Shown: piece after piece, positions 1 to 6,817 of the stretch | Layout of the letters: the number at the start of each line of letters is the position of its first letter | How positions within the stretch are numbered: position 1 is the stretch's first letter | From: Chloroflexota bacterium | GTDB taxonomy: Bacteria > Chloroflexota > Anaerolineae > Aggregatilineales > Phototrophicaceae | Reading direction: 5' to 3' | DNA: 19,934 bases | Assembly: GCA_023430545.1 (NCBI GenBank) | Contig: JAEZAF010000256.1 | Coordinates: 1-19,934 of the forward strand | Made by a program: the position numbers and the translations under genes | Notes under the pieces: model-generated | What the model saw: only the letters and a program-made list of their open reading frames with translations | What the model was told of the DNA's origin: nothing | The model's database searches: none

Positions 1-719
1 CAGAAGCACCAGAGGTTATCACCACGCTGGACAACGCCGAAGCCGTTCGCAATCTCACCCTGTCCTTTGACGGTCAGACCGTTTACTACGACGATGGCAG
101 CACCGTTTACAGCCTGCCGGTGCAGGGGGGGACACCGGAAGTCGTCCTCAGCGGCTACACCGAACCGATGGACTCCCCGGATGGCTCCACGCTGCTGGTG
201 CGCATCGCCGATGGCGATTACGCTGTACAGATCCGCGCTACGGGGGAGCTTCGGCGCGTAGGGGCCTTCCGCTGGATCAAGTGGCTGAATGCTGACCAGC
301 TTATCGGCTTCGGGACGTTCACCGTCGGCGGTCAGCCCGGTATCTACCTTGTCGAAAATGTCGAAGGGGCTGTCCCGCGCCTGCTTTACACACCGTCAGC
401 CGAGCTTCGCGCCGTCGATGCCGCGCTGCTCTCGTCAGGTCCTGGCGCACCCTCATCGACAGTTCGTGTGCTTCTCACCGGACAAAGTGAGAATGCACCC
501 TCGCCGCTCTCGACCGTTGATATTGGCCTCGACGGAACCGTGGCTGGCGAAATCCGCCCGCTGGGGTATCTCGCACAACCGCAGCTTTCTGCCGACGGAC
601 AGTTCGCCGCAGGCTATACCAGCGGTGATGGCTCGGTCGCCATTCATCAGATCAGTTCAGGAACGGAGGTGGTACTGCGACTTCCTTCAGGCATTCGCCA
701 GTTCAGGTGGTCATTGTAG
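1..719 (+). CDS. Beta-propeller-like protein, C-terminal part (5' end outside window)
   Basis: The frame is open from base 3 to the TAG at 717-719, so the window enters the gene part-way and shows about 238 residues. The ATG at 120 is internal, because coding-quality sequence continues upstream of it. The visible part is a run of short beta-strand-like blocks with repeats of the type 'LSFDGQTVYYDDGSTVYSL', 'DSPDGSTLLVRIADGDYAV' and 'LSADGQFAAGYTSGDGSVAI'. The S-x-DG turn followed by a hydrophobic strand is typical of TolB/PD40/WD40-like propeller blades. There is no catalytic motif and no membrane segment in the part seen. The N-terminus, which could carry a signal peptide, kinase or other domain, lies outside the window, so the full protein cannot be named. 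The fold assignment is family-level inference; no ligand can be suggested. Confidence 0.7.
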   Translation, partial: EAPEVITTLDNAEAVRNLTLSFDGQTVYYDDGSTVYSLPVQGGTPEVVLSGYTEPMDSPDGSTLLVRIADGDYAVQIRATGELRRVGAFRWIKWLNADQLIGFGTFTVGGQPGIYLVENVEGAVPRLLYTPSAELRAVDAALLSSGPGAPSSTVRVLLTGQSENAPSPLSTVDIGLDGTVAGEIRPLGYLAQPQLSADGQFAAGYTSGDGSVAIHQISSGTEVVLRLPSGIRQFRWSL

Positions 720-878
720 AAACGAACAGTTAATGACATGGGTGAGTCGCTAATATCAAAACTGGTAAGTCACTGAGGACCATCAGAATGCAGGTGTTGT
801 TGTCGCGTGCTGTGACGCGGCCCTATCGGCCTGATGCACGGCATGGAGCAGCGGTACAGGTTCCTCAGATAGTTCTAA

Positions 879-891
879 TACACATTGTGTA
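879..891. promoter_or_regulatory. Palindrome upstream of the response regulator
   Basis: TACACA-T-TGTGTA is a perfect 6-bp inverted repeat around one base, about 50 bp before the response-regulator start, in the AT-rich part of the 222-bp gap 720-941. It is placed where an operator would be, possibly for autoregulation. I found no convincing -35/-10 pair to anchor it, so the role is a guess. Nothing else was recognised in the gap. Confidence 0.3.
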
Positions 892-941
892 GCATACTCA
901 TTATTCTTAATTACGATACGCTATTCAAAAAGGTGCCCTGA

Positions 942-1622
942 ATGTCCGGTGAACGTATTCTCGTCATTGAAGACGAAGCAAGAATCGCGCAGTTTATTGA
1001 GCGCGGTTTGATTTATGAAGGTTATCGCGTCAACGTGGCCCGTGAAGGGCAGGCGGGCCTCGCGATTGCGAGAGACAATCCACCCGATCTCGTTATTCTC
1101 GACTGGATGCTTCCCGGCCTCGATGGTCTGGAAGTCTGCAAGCGGCTGCGCGCTGCCAGTGAAGTCCCCATCCTGATGCTGACCGCCAAGGACGACATCA
1201 ACGACCGCGTGACCGGCCTCGATGCAGGCGCGGACGATTATCTGGTCAAACCCTTTTCAGTGGACGAACTGATGGCGCGTGTTCGTGCGCTCTTTCGTCG
1301 TTCGACGCCGACATCCCGCCCGGAAGTGCTGCGCTTTGCCGATCTCACGCTGGATACCGGTACCCACCGCGCCCATCGTGGCGAACGCGCCATCGACCTG
1401 ACAGCCAAGGAATATGAACTGCTCGAACTCTTCATGCGGAATCCGCGTCAGGTGCTGACGCGCGATGTGATCTTCGACCGTGTGTGGGGCTACGACTTTG
1501 GCGGCGAAAGCAACATCATCGAAGTTTATGTCCGCTACCTCAGACAGAAAACCGAATCGGAGAGCGAAACACGCCTGATTCATACCGTGCGTGGCGTGGG
1601 GTATGTTCTCCGCGAGGAGTAA
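942..1622 (+). CDS. OmpR/PhoB-family response regulator
   Basis: This is a cytoplasmic two-component regulator of 226 residues, the normal length for the family. The N-terminal receiver (about 4-118) keeps the acidic pair E10/D11, phospho-acceptor D54 in 'LVILDWMLPG', T81 and K103 in 'DDYLVKPFSVDEL'. The C-terminal winged helix (about 128-224) has the 'LTAKEYELLELFMRNPRQVL' recognition region and ends in the usual 'IHTVRGVGYVLRE'. A purine-rich AAGGTG lies about 6 bases before the ATG. The sensor kinase gene starts 9 bases after the stop, so the two form an operon. The start codon follows a non-coding, AT-rich stretch holding a palindrome at 879-891. Target genes cannot be read from the sequence; the family normally binds direct repeats near its own promoter. 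Confidence 0.95.
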   Translation: MSGERILVIEDEARIAQFIERGLIYEGYRVNVAREGQAGLAIARDNPPDLVILDWMLPGLDGLEVCKRLRAASEVPILMLTAKDDINDRVTGLDAGADDYLVKPFSVDELMARVRALFRRSTPTSRPEVLRFADLTLDTGTHRAHRGERAIDLTAKEYELLELFMRNPRQVLTRDVIFDRVWGYDFGGESNIIEVYVRYLRQKTESESETRLIHTVRGVGYVLREE

Positions 1623-1631
1623 CCAGCGATA

Positions 1632-3119
1632 ATGACGCTGCGTAACAAACTGACGGTGTGGTATGCCGTCTTACTGACATTAATCATTTTTCTCCTGGGT
1701 GCGGTGGTCTACGGCATCATGCGGTGGACCTTTACCACAAATGTGGACCGCACCCTTGAGATGACGGTGCAGGAAGTCAACCGTTCCAGCCGTCTGGTTG
1801 TGATTCCACCCATCGGCCAGCCGAGTCGTGTCGAGATCACACTGCCAACTCTCAACGTGTTTCATGTCTCCGATGTTGAGGTTCAGGTCTGGACGCTGGA
1901 AGATGGCGAATTCGTCATGACGGACAACACGCCGGACATCGCCAGTTTCGATCAGCCGTTTGATGTCGAAGCGCTTGGCTTGGAGCAGAGGGTCTTCAGT
2001 CACATCGTGATTGACGGTGTTGCGTGGCGTACCCTGACGACTCCCATTTATGACCCCAACGGCCAGTTGATCGGCAACATCCAGACCGCTGGTTCTCTGG
2101 CGATGCTGACGCATATGACCCGCGATTTCGCCATTGCGTTGGCGATCTGCTGTCTGCTGACCTGTGTCGGCGCGGTGGTCATCATCCGCTGGCTGACGAA
2201 GCGCATGCTCAAGCCGATTGATGACCTCACCCATGCCGCCGCCAATGTCGTTCGCGCCAGAGACCTCACCACCCGTCTGGAATGGGATGGGCCGAACGAC
2301 GAACTGGGGCGGCTGATTAATGTCTTCAACTCGATGATGGTCCGGCTGGAACATCTCTTCGGCGTTCAGCAGCGTTTTGTGGCCGATATCTCGCATGAGC
2401 TTCGCACACCGCTGACCAGCATCAAAGGCAATGTCGAGATGATGCAGGCCTATGGCCCGGATGACATCTCGCTCGAAGCCATCGCCAGTGAGTCGGAGCG
2501 AATGCACCGCCTTGTCAATGATCTGCTGCTGCTGGCCCGTGCCGACTATGGCGGTATTACCATCGACATGATGCCGGTGGATCTCGACGCGCTCTTCATT
2601 GAAGTCTTCAATCAGGCGCGCACGCTTGCCAAGGCCAAGAACATCACCGTCAAACTGGTGAATATCGAGCCGCTTCAGGTCAGCGGGAACGCCGACCGCC
2701 TCAAGCAGACACTCCTGAACCTGATCGATAATGCCATCAAGTTCACCTCAGAGGGCGGACAGCTCACGCTCAATATGTCGAATCAGGCCGGGTGTGCCGT
2801 CATCGAAGTCGCTGATACCGGTATCGGCATCGCGCAGGGTGATCTTGAGCGGATCTTCGACCGGTTCTACCAGAGTGATCCCGCCCGTACCTACAGCGGC
2901 ACTGGTTTCGGCCTCGGCCTTTCCATTGCCCAATGGATTGTCAAGGCGCACGGTGGCACCATTGAAGTTACCAGCGAACTCGGCAAAGGCACAACCTTCC
3001 GCCTGATGCTGCCCCTGCTCAACTCAGGTTCAGGCAAGACCCCTGATCCGGATCTGGACCTTGAGGTCACACGGCCTCGCATCTCGGTCCGCCGCCGCGA
3101 AGAACGCATGCGTTCCTGA
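1632..3119 (+). CDS. Membrane sensor histidine kinase, HAMP type
   Basis: Partner kinase of the upstream OmpR-type regulator, 495 residues. It has membrane segments at about 10-30 and 166-187 enclosing a ~135-residue extracytoplasmic sensor region. A HAMP linker follows ('RMLKPIDDLTHAA', about 188-240). The dimerisation domain carries the phospho-accepting H255 in 'FVADISHELRTPLTSIKGN'. The ATP-binding domain shows the N box 'LLNLIDNAIKFT', G1 'DTGIGI', F box 'IFDRFYQ' and G2 'GTGFGLGLS'. All catalytic parts are intact. Translation probably starts from the GAGGAG that overlaps the regulator's last codons. The C-terminal tail after the kinase core is short and basic, ending 'RRREERMRS'. The sensor region resembles no ligand-binding domain I can name, so the stimulus is unknown. 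The gene ends 17 bases before a convergent small gene, and no terminator is visible between them. Confidence 0.95.
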   Translation: MTLRNKLTVWYAVLLTLIIFLLGAVVYGIMRWTFTTNVDRTLEMTVQEVNRSSRLVVIPPIGQPSRVEITLPTLNVFHVSDVEVQVWTLEDGEFVMTDNTPDIASFDQPFDVEALGLEQRVFSHIVIDGVAWRTLTTPIYDPNGQLIGNIQTAGSLAMLTHMTRDFAIALAICCLLTCVGAVVIIRWLTKRMLKPIDDLTHAAANVVRARDLTTRLEWDGPNDELGRLINVFNSMMVRLEHLFGVQQRFVADISHELRTPLTSIKGNVEMMQAYGPDDISLEAIASESERMHRLVNDLLLLARADYGGITIDMMPVDLDALFIEVFNQARTLAKAKNITVKLVNIEPLQVSGNADRLKQTLLNLIDNAIKFTSEGGQLTLNMSNQAGCAVIEVADTGIGIAQGDLERIFDRFYQSDPARTYSGTGFGLGLSIAQWIVKAHGGTIEVTSELGKGTTFRLMLPLLNSGSGKTPDPDLDLEVTRPRISVRRREERMRS

Positions 3120-3136
3120 ACCGCGCAGTTGAGTCT

Positions 3137-3535
3137 TCACTCTTCTGCCAGCATACCGCCGCTATCCGCCTCGGTCTCGCGATAGCATGCCGGCCCGACG
3201 ACCCCGGTCCCGTGCGCTGTGCGATCCCGCTTGTCGTGTGTCCGGATCGTTGATGCTATGGCTTCCGGCAGGACGACTTCCAGCGCCTCAGCCACCGCTT
3301 CAGCGCGTTGTGTGATCGTCAGGGCAGTCGCAGAAGGCGACTGCCACAGTGCCTCATCGGTCTGGACCATCTCCACCGCTTTAATCGGTTCCGCTTGCGG
3401 CATCTCGGGCCTGGAGAGGTGCGTCATCATCAGTGCTGCGCCCCACCACATCACCAACAGCCCCACGCTGTACAGAATTCTTCTCATGGCAGAATTTGAC
3501 GATCTCATGACTACTGTGCTGCCCATCCCTGACAT
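3137..3535 (-). CDS. Small membrane-anchored hypothetical protein
   Basis: Up to 132 residues on the minus strand. A basic residue pair followed by a hydrophobic stretch ('MRRILYSVGLLVMWWGAALM') gives an N-terminal membrane anchor. A polar, alanine- and glutamate-rich part follows ('AEAVAEALEVVLPEAIAS'), then a histidine- and arginine-containing tail. Codons in this frame favour G/C at the third position like the neighbours, which supports coding. The start is uncertain: the ATG at 3535 gives the longest form, while the ATG at 3487 places the anchor directly at the N-terminus. I do not recognise a family. It is convergent with the sensor kinase gene and divergent from the TIR gene. The overlapping plus-strand frame 3219-3545 is Ser/Ala/Thr-rich shadow and was rejected. 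Confidence 0.55.
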   Translation of the reverse strand: MSGMGSTVVMRSSNSAMRRILYSVGLLVMWWGAALMMTHLSRPEMPQAEPIKAVEMVQTDEALWQSPSATALTITQRAEAVAEALEVVLPEAIASTIRTHDKRDRTAHGTGVVGPACYRETEADSGGMLAEE

Positions 3536-3718
3536 TCTGACGTAAAGCTAACGAATCATATTACGCCTTCGTTCCCTCTCAGGTTGCAGAATCCTTAGAC
3601 TTGTCATGGCACCCATCTTTCTGAAACATGCTTTCGCTCACGCTGTATCTGTATGTATTGGTGTCAGCCATGCAGATATAACAATCTGTAATAACGCTTT
3701 TCTGGCCGCCCCAATCTC

Positions 3719-3747
3719 ATGACGTACAGACCAAAATAAAGTATATT
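3719..3747 (+). promoter_or_regulatory. Putative sigma-70 promoter of the TIR-FGE gene
   Basis: ATGACG (3719-3724) and TATATT (3742-3747) are separated by 17 bases and match the -35 and -10 consensus at 4 and 5 of 6 positions. The predicted transcript would start near 3754, 24-36 bases before the alternative start codons. This is a match by eye only. Confidence 0.45.
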
Positions 3748-3777
3748 AGCCAGATCAATGAACCCTCGGTACGAACG

Positions 3778-5052
3778 GTGCGAATATCAATGAGCCAACA
3801 AAGAACCGTTTTCATTTCGTATCGCCGTGCACTCAGTCGACATCTTGCCCGATCGATTTATCTTGATCTGCGTGCTAATGATTGGGATGTCTTTCTCGAT
3901 GTCAACAACATGGATAGTGGCGATTTTGACAAGCTGATCCTCAACCAGATCAGTGCCCGTGCGCACTTTATCCTGCTGATCACATCAGACTCGCTTGCGC
4001 GCTGTATTCACTCCGGCGATTGGGTGCTGCGCGAGATCGAAGAAGCCGTTCGCCTGAATCGCAACATTGTGCCCATCATTGAGGAAGGTGCGAGTTTCGA
4101 ACGCGAGATGAGCTACCTGCCTGTTGAGCTTCGTGCGGCTGTCAGCCGAAAAAATGCCCTGCCGCTGACCCATTTCTTCTTCGAGCCAGCGATGGAAATG
4201 CTGCGTAATCGCTTCCTCAAAGCACCAGCCTATGTGAAGATCAGTACCCCTAGTCGTGCAGAAAAAGCAGAAGTACAGCGACGCATGGCCTCGATTGAAG
4301 CGGCGCCGGTTCCTTATGTGCCAGTCTTTGATGAGCCATCAACGCCTCGGCCTCACAGCGCCTCACTGATGCCAAAGCCTTTTGCATGGATTGATATCCC
4401 CGCATCTGCACCCCTGCCTGCATTCAGTATCACAAAATACCCTGTCACCAATCTCCAGTTTTCCCGATTCATGGCGGCAGGGGGTTATCGTGAGCGGCGC
4501 TGGTGGACCGAGGCTGGCTGGAACAGATGCCAGGAGGAAAACTGGGTGCAGCCCTGTTACTGGACCGAATCTCAATGGAATAATGCCCGGCAGCCGGTTG
4601 TTGGTGTCTCATGGTACGAGGCAATGGCCTTCTGTCTTTGGCTGAGTGAGGAAACCGGCGAGCGAATTACACTGCCGAGTGAACATCAGTGGCAGTATGC
4701 TGCACACGGCGATGAGGATCGCGAATATCCGTGGGGTAATGACTGGGATCCATCCTGCTGCAACAACAACGTGGATGGAAACGGCGTCGGCACGACGACC
4801 CCGGTCACCCAGTATGAGGGCAGGGGAGACAGTCCCTTCGGGGTCACTGATATGTCGGGGAATGTGTGGGAATGGTGCCTGACAGCCTATACCACCGGCG
4901 GCCACAATCCCGAGGGAACCGATGTCCGTGTGCTGCGCGGCGGCTCATGGGATTTTGTCAACGCGATCTTCTTTCGCTGCGACTCTCGTAACCGCAATTA
5001 TCCGTACTACCGTCAGGGTCTTGACGGTTTTCGCTGTGTCCGCAATGCCTGA
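3778..5052 (+). CDS. TIR domain fused to FGE/C-type-lectin-like domain; likely DGR variable protein
   Basis: 424 residues from a GTG at 3778; the ATG at 3790 is an equally possible start, and neither has a clear ribosome site. Numbering is from the GTG. Residues 9-150 are a TIR domain ('RTVFISYRRALSRHLA'), with 'DWVLREIEEA' matching the W-x3-E motif that carries the catalytic glutamate (E86) of NAD-cleaving TIR domains. After a proline-rich linker, residues 202-423 form a formylglycine-generating-enzyme (SUMF1)-type domain: 'VVGVSWYEAMAFCLWLS', 'RITLPSEHQWQYAA', 'MSGNVWEWC', 'RVLRGGSW' and 'DGFRCV'. It lacks the paired active-site cysteines expected soon after GGS in true FGE, so it is probably a binding domain. 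From residue 392 to the stop, 30 of 33 codons are NNY, as expected if template AAC/AAT codons had been mutated by a DGR. Inference: a diversified ligand-recognition head controlling a TIR effector, perhaps in defence. TIR and FGE calls are firm; the DGR origin is likely but unproven. Confidence 0.88.
   Translation: MRISMSQQRTVFISYRRALSRHLARSIYLDLRANDWDVFLDVNNMDSGDFDKLILNQISARAHFILLITSDSLARCIHSGDWVLREIEEAVRLNRNIVPIIEEGASFEREMSYLPVELRAAVSRKNALPLTHFFFEPAMEMLRNRFLKAPAYVKISTPSRAEKAEVQRRMASIEAAPVPYVPVFDEPSTPRPHSASLMPKPFAWIDIPASAPLPAFSITKYPVTNLQFSRFMAAGGYRERRWWTEAGWNRCQEENWVQPCYWTESQWNNARQPVVGVSWYEAMAFCLWLSEETGERITLPSEHQWQYAAHGDEDREYPWGNDWDPSCCNNNVDGNGVGTTTPVTQYEGRGDSPFGVTDMSGNVWEWCLTAYTTGGHNPEGTDVRVLRGGSWDFVNAIFFRCDSRNRNYPYYRQGLDGFRCVRNA
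4951..5049 (+). other. Candidate DGR variable region (VR)
   Basis: These are the 33 codons between the Trp of 'RGGSW' and the TGA. Only GCG, CCG and CAG do not end in C or T, so 30 of 33 are NNY; the 33 codons just before (4846-4944) have 20 of 33. Residues scattered among the conserved R, P and GFR positions are D, F, V, N, I, F, C, S, Y, G and L, all reachable from AAY by changes at adenines. FGE-type DGR targets are diversified at exactly this C-terminal position. No second copy (template repeat) was seen in the window. Confidence 0.6.
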
Positions 5053-5194
5053 TCGGTTATCTGCCGCCTTCAGTCTTTCATGGACTGCGCCGTTCCTGCT
5101 TTAGGGGCGTTCGTTGCATGGACATGGCCGTGTCCTGCAGCCGCATTTGATGTTCGACCTGCGCGTGAAGCTCGTTTCTTATTCGCCGAAAATG
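5053..5194. other. Intergenic region after the VR, with two hairpins
   Basis: No gene. CAGTC (5071-5075) and GACTG (5083-5087) form a 5-bp stem with a 7-base loop, 18 bases after the TGA. At 5120-5135 lies a near-perfect 16-base palindrome, GGACATGGCCGTGTCC. Neither has a T-tract, so they are not ordinary terminators. DGR target genes often carry a hairpin just after the VR; whether the first one is that element is speculative. Confidence 0.35.
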
Positions 5195-5439
5195 GGTCCA
5201 CTTCGTTAGAAAATTCGAACCGCATGATCAGAACACTTGTGCTATACTATAGACGGCACCTTAACATCGATCAGCCATAAAGCCGTGTTCTGCCGCTGTC
5301 AGAATGGAAATTGCAGCAATTATTGCTGCAATTGCTGCAATTTGCTGCTGCTGGCAGCAGTAAATCGGTGATTTTGAGGGGAAAAATCGTTGTTGCAGCA
5401 CAAAATTTTTGTGCAGCAGCAGCAGCAGCAGCAGGCCGC
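5195..5439 (+). repeat. Structured dispersed repeat, left copy (about 245 bp)
   Basis: This stretch recurs in inverted orientation at 18942-19164. Both copies begin GGTCCACTTCGTTAGAAAAT and share AACATCGA, the segment around TTTTGAGGGGAAAAATCGTT, a GCACAAAA/TTTTGTGC palindrome and a GCA trinucleotide tract ending at GCCGC. The left copy has TTGCAGCAA-TTA-TTGCTGCAA (5311-5331), a second TTGCTGCAA (5332-5340), CTGCTG-ctgg-CAGCAG (5345-5360), the palindrome at 5398-5414 and seven GCA units. It also has about 17 extra bases near 5275-5295. Homology stops sharply at both edges, and no terminal inverted repeats or target duplications were seen. It lies between convergent genes and ends 12 bases before the GNAT stop codon. 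Confidence 0.85.
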
Positions 5440-5451
5440 TGTAACAGAAGG

Positions 5452-6330
5452 TTATAGCTTCAGATACATCTCCGTCCGACGGAAGCTCTCGATAAACCCT
5501 GCTGATTGCAGCACCGGCCAGATCGGGCTGTCACTCGGAAGGTTCTCCAGCTTCGTATCCTGACGGTGAAATTCCTGATAAATCGCGCCAAGGGCCATCC
5601 GTACGCCATCCATAAACGGCGTGGTGCTGAACGCGAAATGCGAAAGCTGAAAGGGTGCGCTGCGGAAGATCACCCATGCCGGTGCTTCGTTCGGGGCTTC
5701 CACCAGCACCCCCTGAAGGCTGCCGGTGTTCAGCAGGGAAGCAGTTTCGTCCAGCCATGAAGGGGTCACGGTGCGGCTCTCCAGCAGCGGCCCGAACTCG
5801 TCCGGCCTGATCTTCCGGATCGAGACACCATCAGCATCGGGGGCAGATAGCACACCAGGGGGTCGCCCGCAGACCAGCAGTTCGCGCACGGGTTCAAAGC
5901 CCAGCTTGCTAAACAGGTGATACGCGGGGGCATTCCCGACAATCACTTCAAGCTGTACCAGCCTTGCACCGATCCGCACCGACTCTTCGAGCAGTGCTTC
6001 GGCCAGATGCTGTCCAACGCGGTAGCCGCGCCGTTCCGGGATCACACCCAGTCGTGTGACCCACGTCCGGTCGCCGCGCACGCCCAGCATCGCGATACCG
6101 GTTTCGAGGCCATCATCATTCAGCGAGACGAACGACGAATTGAGGTCAATATCGTAAAAGTCGATATATTCCTTCATGCGTTTGCCGTTCATCGGCATCG
6201 GGACAATGTAATCGACCCGTGCCTGATTATAAATCTCGGCCAGTTGATCGTTGTTGTACTGGCTTGCCCGGATAAGCGAGTGATCTGAAGAAGGTGTGCC
6301 TGTCAGCGGGGTGTTGGGGATAGAAGTCAA
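5452..6330 (-). CDS. GNAT-family N-acetyltransferase
   Basis: 292 residues. The N-terminal half (about 25-160) is a GNAT domain. Its acetyl-CoA-binding motif A is 'TRLGVIPERRGYRVGQHLAE', a variant of the Q/R-x-x-G-x-G/A signature, and the following helix-strand-helix ends in the typical 'NAPAYHLFSKLGFEPVRE'. The second half (about 165-292) has no clear motif A but has the length and strand/helix alternation of a degenerate second GNAT repeat; that reading is inference. The start lies 2 bases after the stop of the upstream receiver gene, so the two are translated from one message. The substrate (small molecule or protein N-terminus/lysine) cannot be read. Its place at the end of a signalling operon suggests that acetylation could be an output. 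The stop codon lies 12 bases from the edge of a structured repeat. Confidence 0.85.
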   Translation of the reverse strand: MTSIPNTPLTGTPSSDHSLIRASQYNNDQLAEIYNQARVDYIVPMPMNGKRMKEYIDFYDIDLNSSFVSLNDDGLETGIAMLGVRGDRTWVTRLGVIPERRGYRVGQHLAEALLEESVRIGARLVQLEVIVGNAPAYHLFSKLGFEPVRELLVCGRPPGVLSAPDADGVSIRKIRPDEFGPLLESRTVTPSWLDETASLLNTGSLQGVLVEAPNEAPAWVIFRSAPFQLSHFAFSTTPFMDGVRMALGAIYQEFHRQDTKLENLPSDSPIWPVLQSAGFIESFRRTEMYLKL

Positions 6331-6332
6331 CC

Positions 6333-6740
6333 TTAGTTCCCTTCAGTAATCTGACTGTCAGTAATCTGACCGTTTCCTTCTTTCAGAAACGACTCCACCT
6401 GTTTGGCAAAGGTGCGTGTGTTAATCGGCTTGGAGATGATCCCGTTACACCCATAGGCGTGGGCGATGGTGGATGCGGTATCGGTCGGCCATGCGGTAAA
6501 CGCGATAATCGGCAGGGTCTGGTATTCCGGGCGCTGTCGTGTGACCGAGATCACCGTCTGCCCGTCAATATCCGGCAGCCCCAGGTCAACCAGCAGGATG
6601 TCGGGCTGCTGTTCGTCCAGCATCGTCATCCCGATCTCGCCGTTCTCGGCCAGCAGGACCGTGTGTTCCCGGCGTCGCAGCAGCTTTGCGGCCATCCGTG
6701 CATTTTGTGGATTGTCTTCGATGATAACAATCAGCGCCAT
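6333..6740 (-). CDS. Stand-alone response regulator receiver (CheY-like)
   Basis: 135 residues, a single receiver domain with no output domain. It keeps the acidic D9 in 'VIIEDNPQNA', phospho-acceptor D52 in 'ILLVDLGLPDIDG', T82 and K104 in 'GIISKPINTRTF', so it should accept phosphate. A GGA-containing site lies about 10 bases before the ATG. It follows the PLP-enzyme/receiver fusion by 77 bases and precedes the GNAT gene by 2, in the same direction. The C-terminal tail is a short internal duplication ('QITDSQITEGN') made by a 15-bp tandem repeat. Single-domain receivers of this type often shuttle phosphate in multistep relays or bind a partner protein. The nearest candidate donor is the soluble histidine kinase two genes upstream; that pairing is inferred from position. 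Confidence 0.92.
   Translation of the reverse strand: MALIVIIEDNPQNARMAAKLLRRREHTVLLAENGEIGMTMLDEQQPDILLVDLGLPDIDGQTVISVTRQRPEYQTLPIIAFTAWPTDTASTIAHAYGCNGIISKPINTRTFAKQVESFLKEGNGQITDSQITEGN
6343..6372 (-). repeat. 15-bp tandem duplication in the 3' end of the receiver gene
   Basis: On the plus strand TCAGTAATCTGACTG is followed directly by TCAGTAATCTGACCG, two copies with one difference. Being a multiple of three, it keeps the frame and only lengthens the tail of the receiver protein. A slippage event is the simplest cause. Confidence 0.8.
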
Positions 6741-6817
6741 AGGTATGCGTCCTTTTCTGAGATCCAGTATAGCTTAAGCGCTGATTTTGCGCTGTCGCCT
6801 GTCCCTGACGGCCAGCG

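Noticed and set aside
1680..2507. 275-residue minus-strand frame inside the sensor kinase
   Set aside because: Antisense shadow of a gene with complete kinase motifs; it is His/Arg/Asp-rich with no recognisable domain.
3219..3545. 108-residue plus-strand frame
   Set aside because: Opposite to the minus-strand gene 3137-3535; it is rich in Ser, Ala and Thr without any domain-like pattern, while the minus frame has a membrane anchor and neighbour-like codon use.
3778..5052. Functional formylglycine-generating enzyme
   Set aside because: The active-site cysteines expected after GGS are absent and no sulfatase is nearby.
5195..5439. Insertion sequence
   Set aside because: The repeat is too short for a transposase, no terminal inverted repeats or target duplications were seen, and no transposase gene is in the window.
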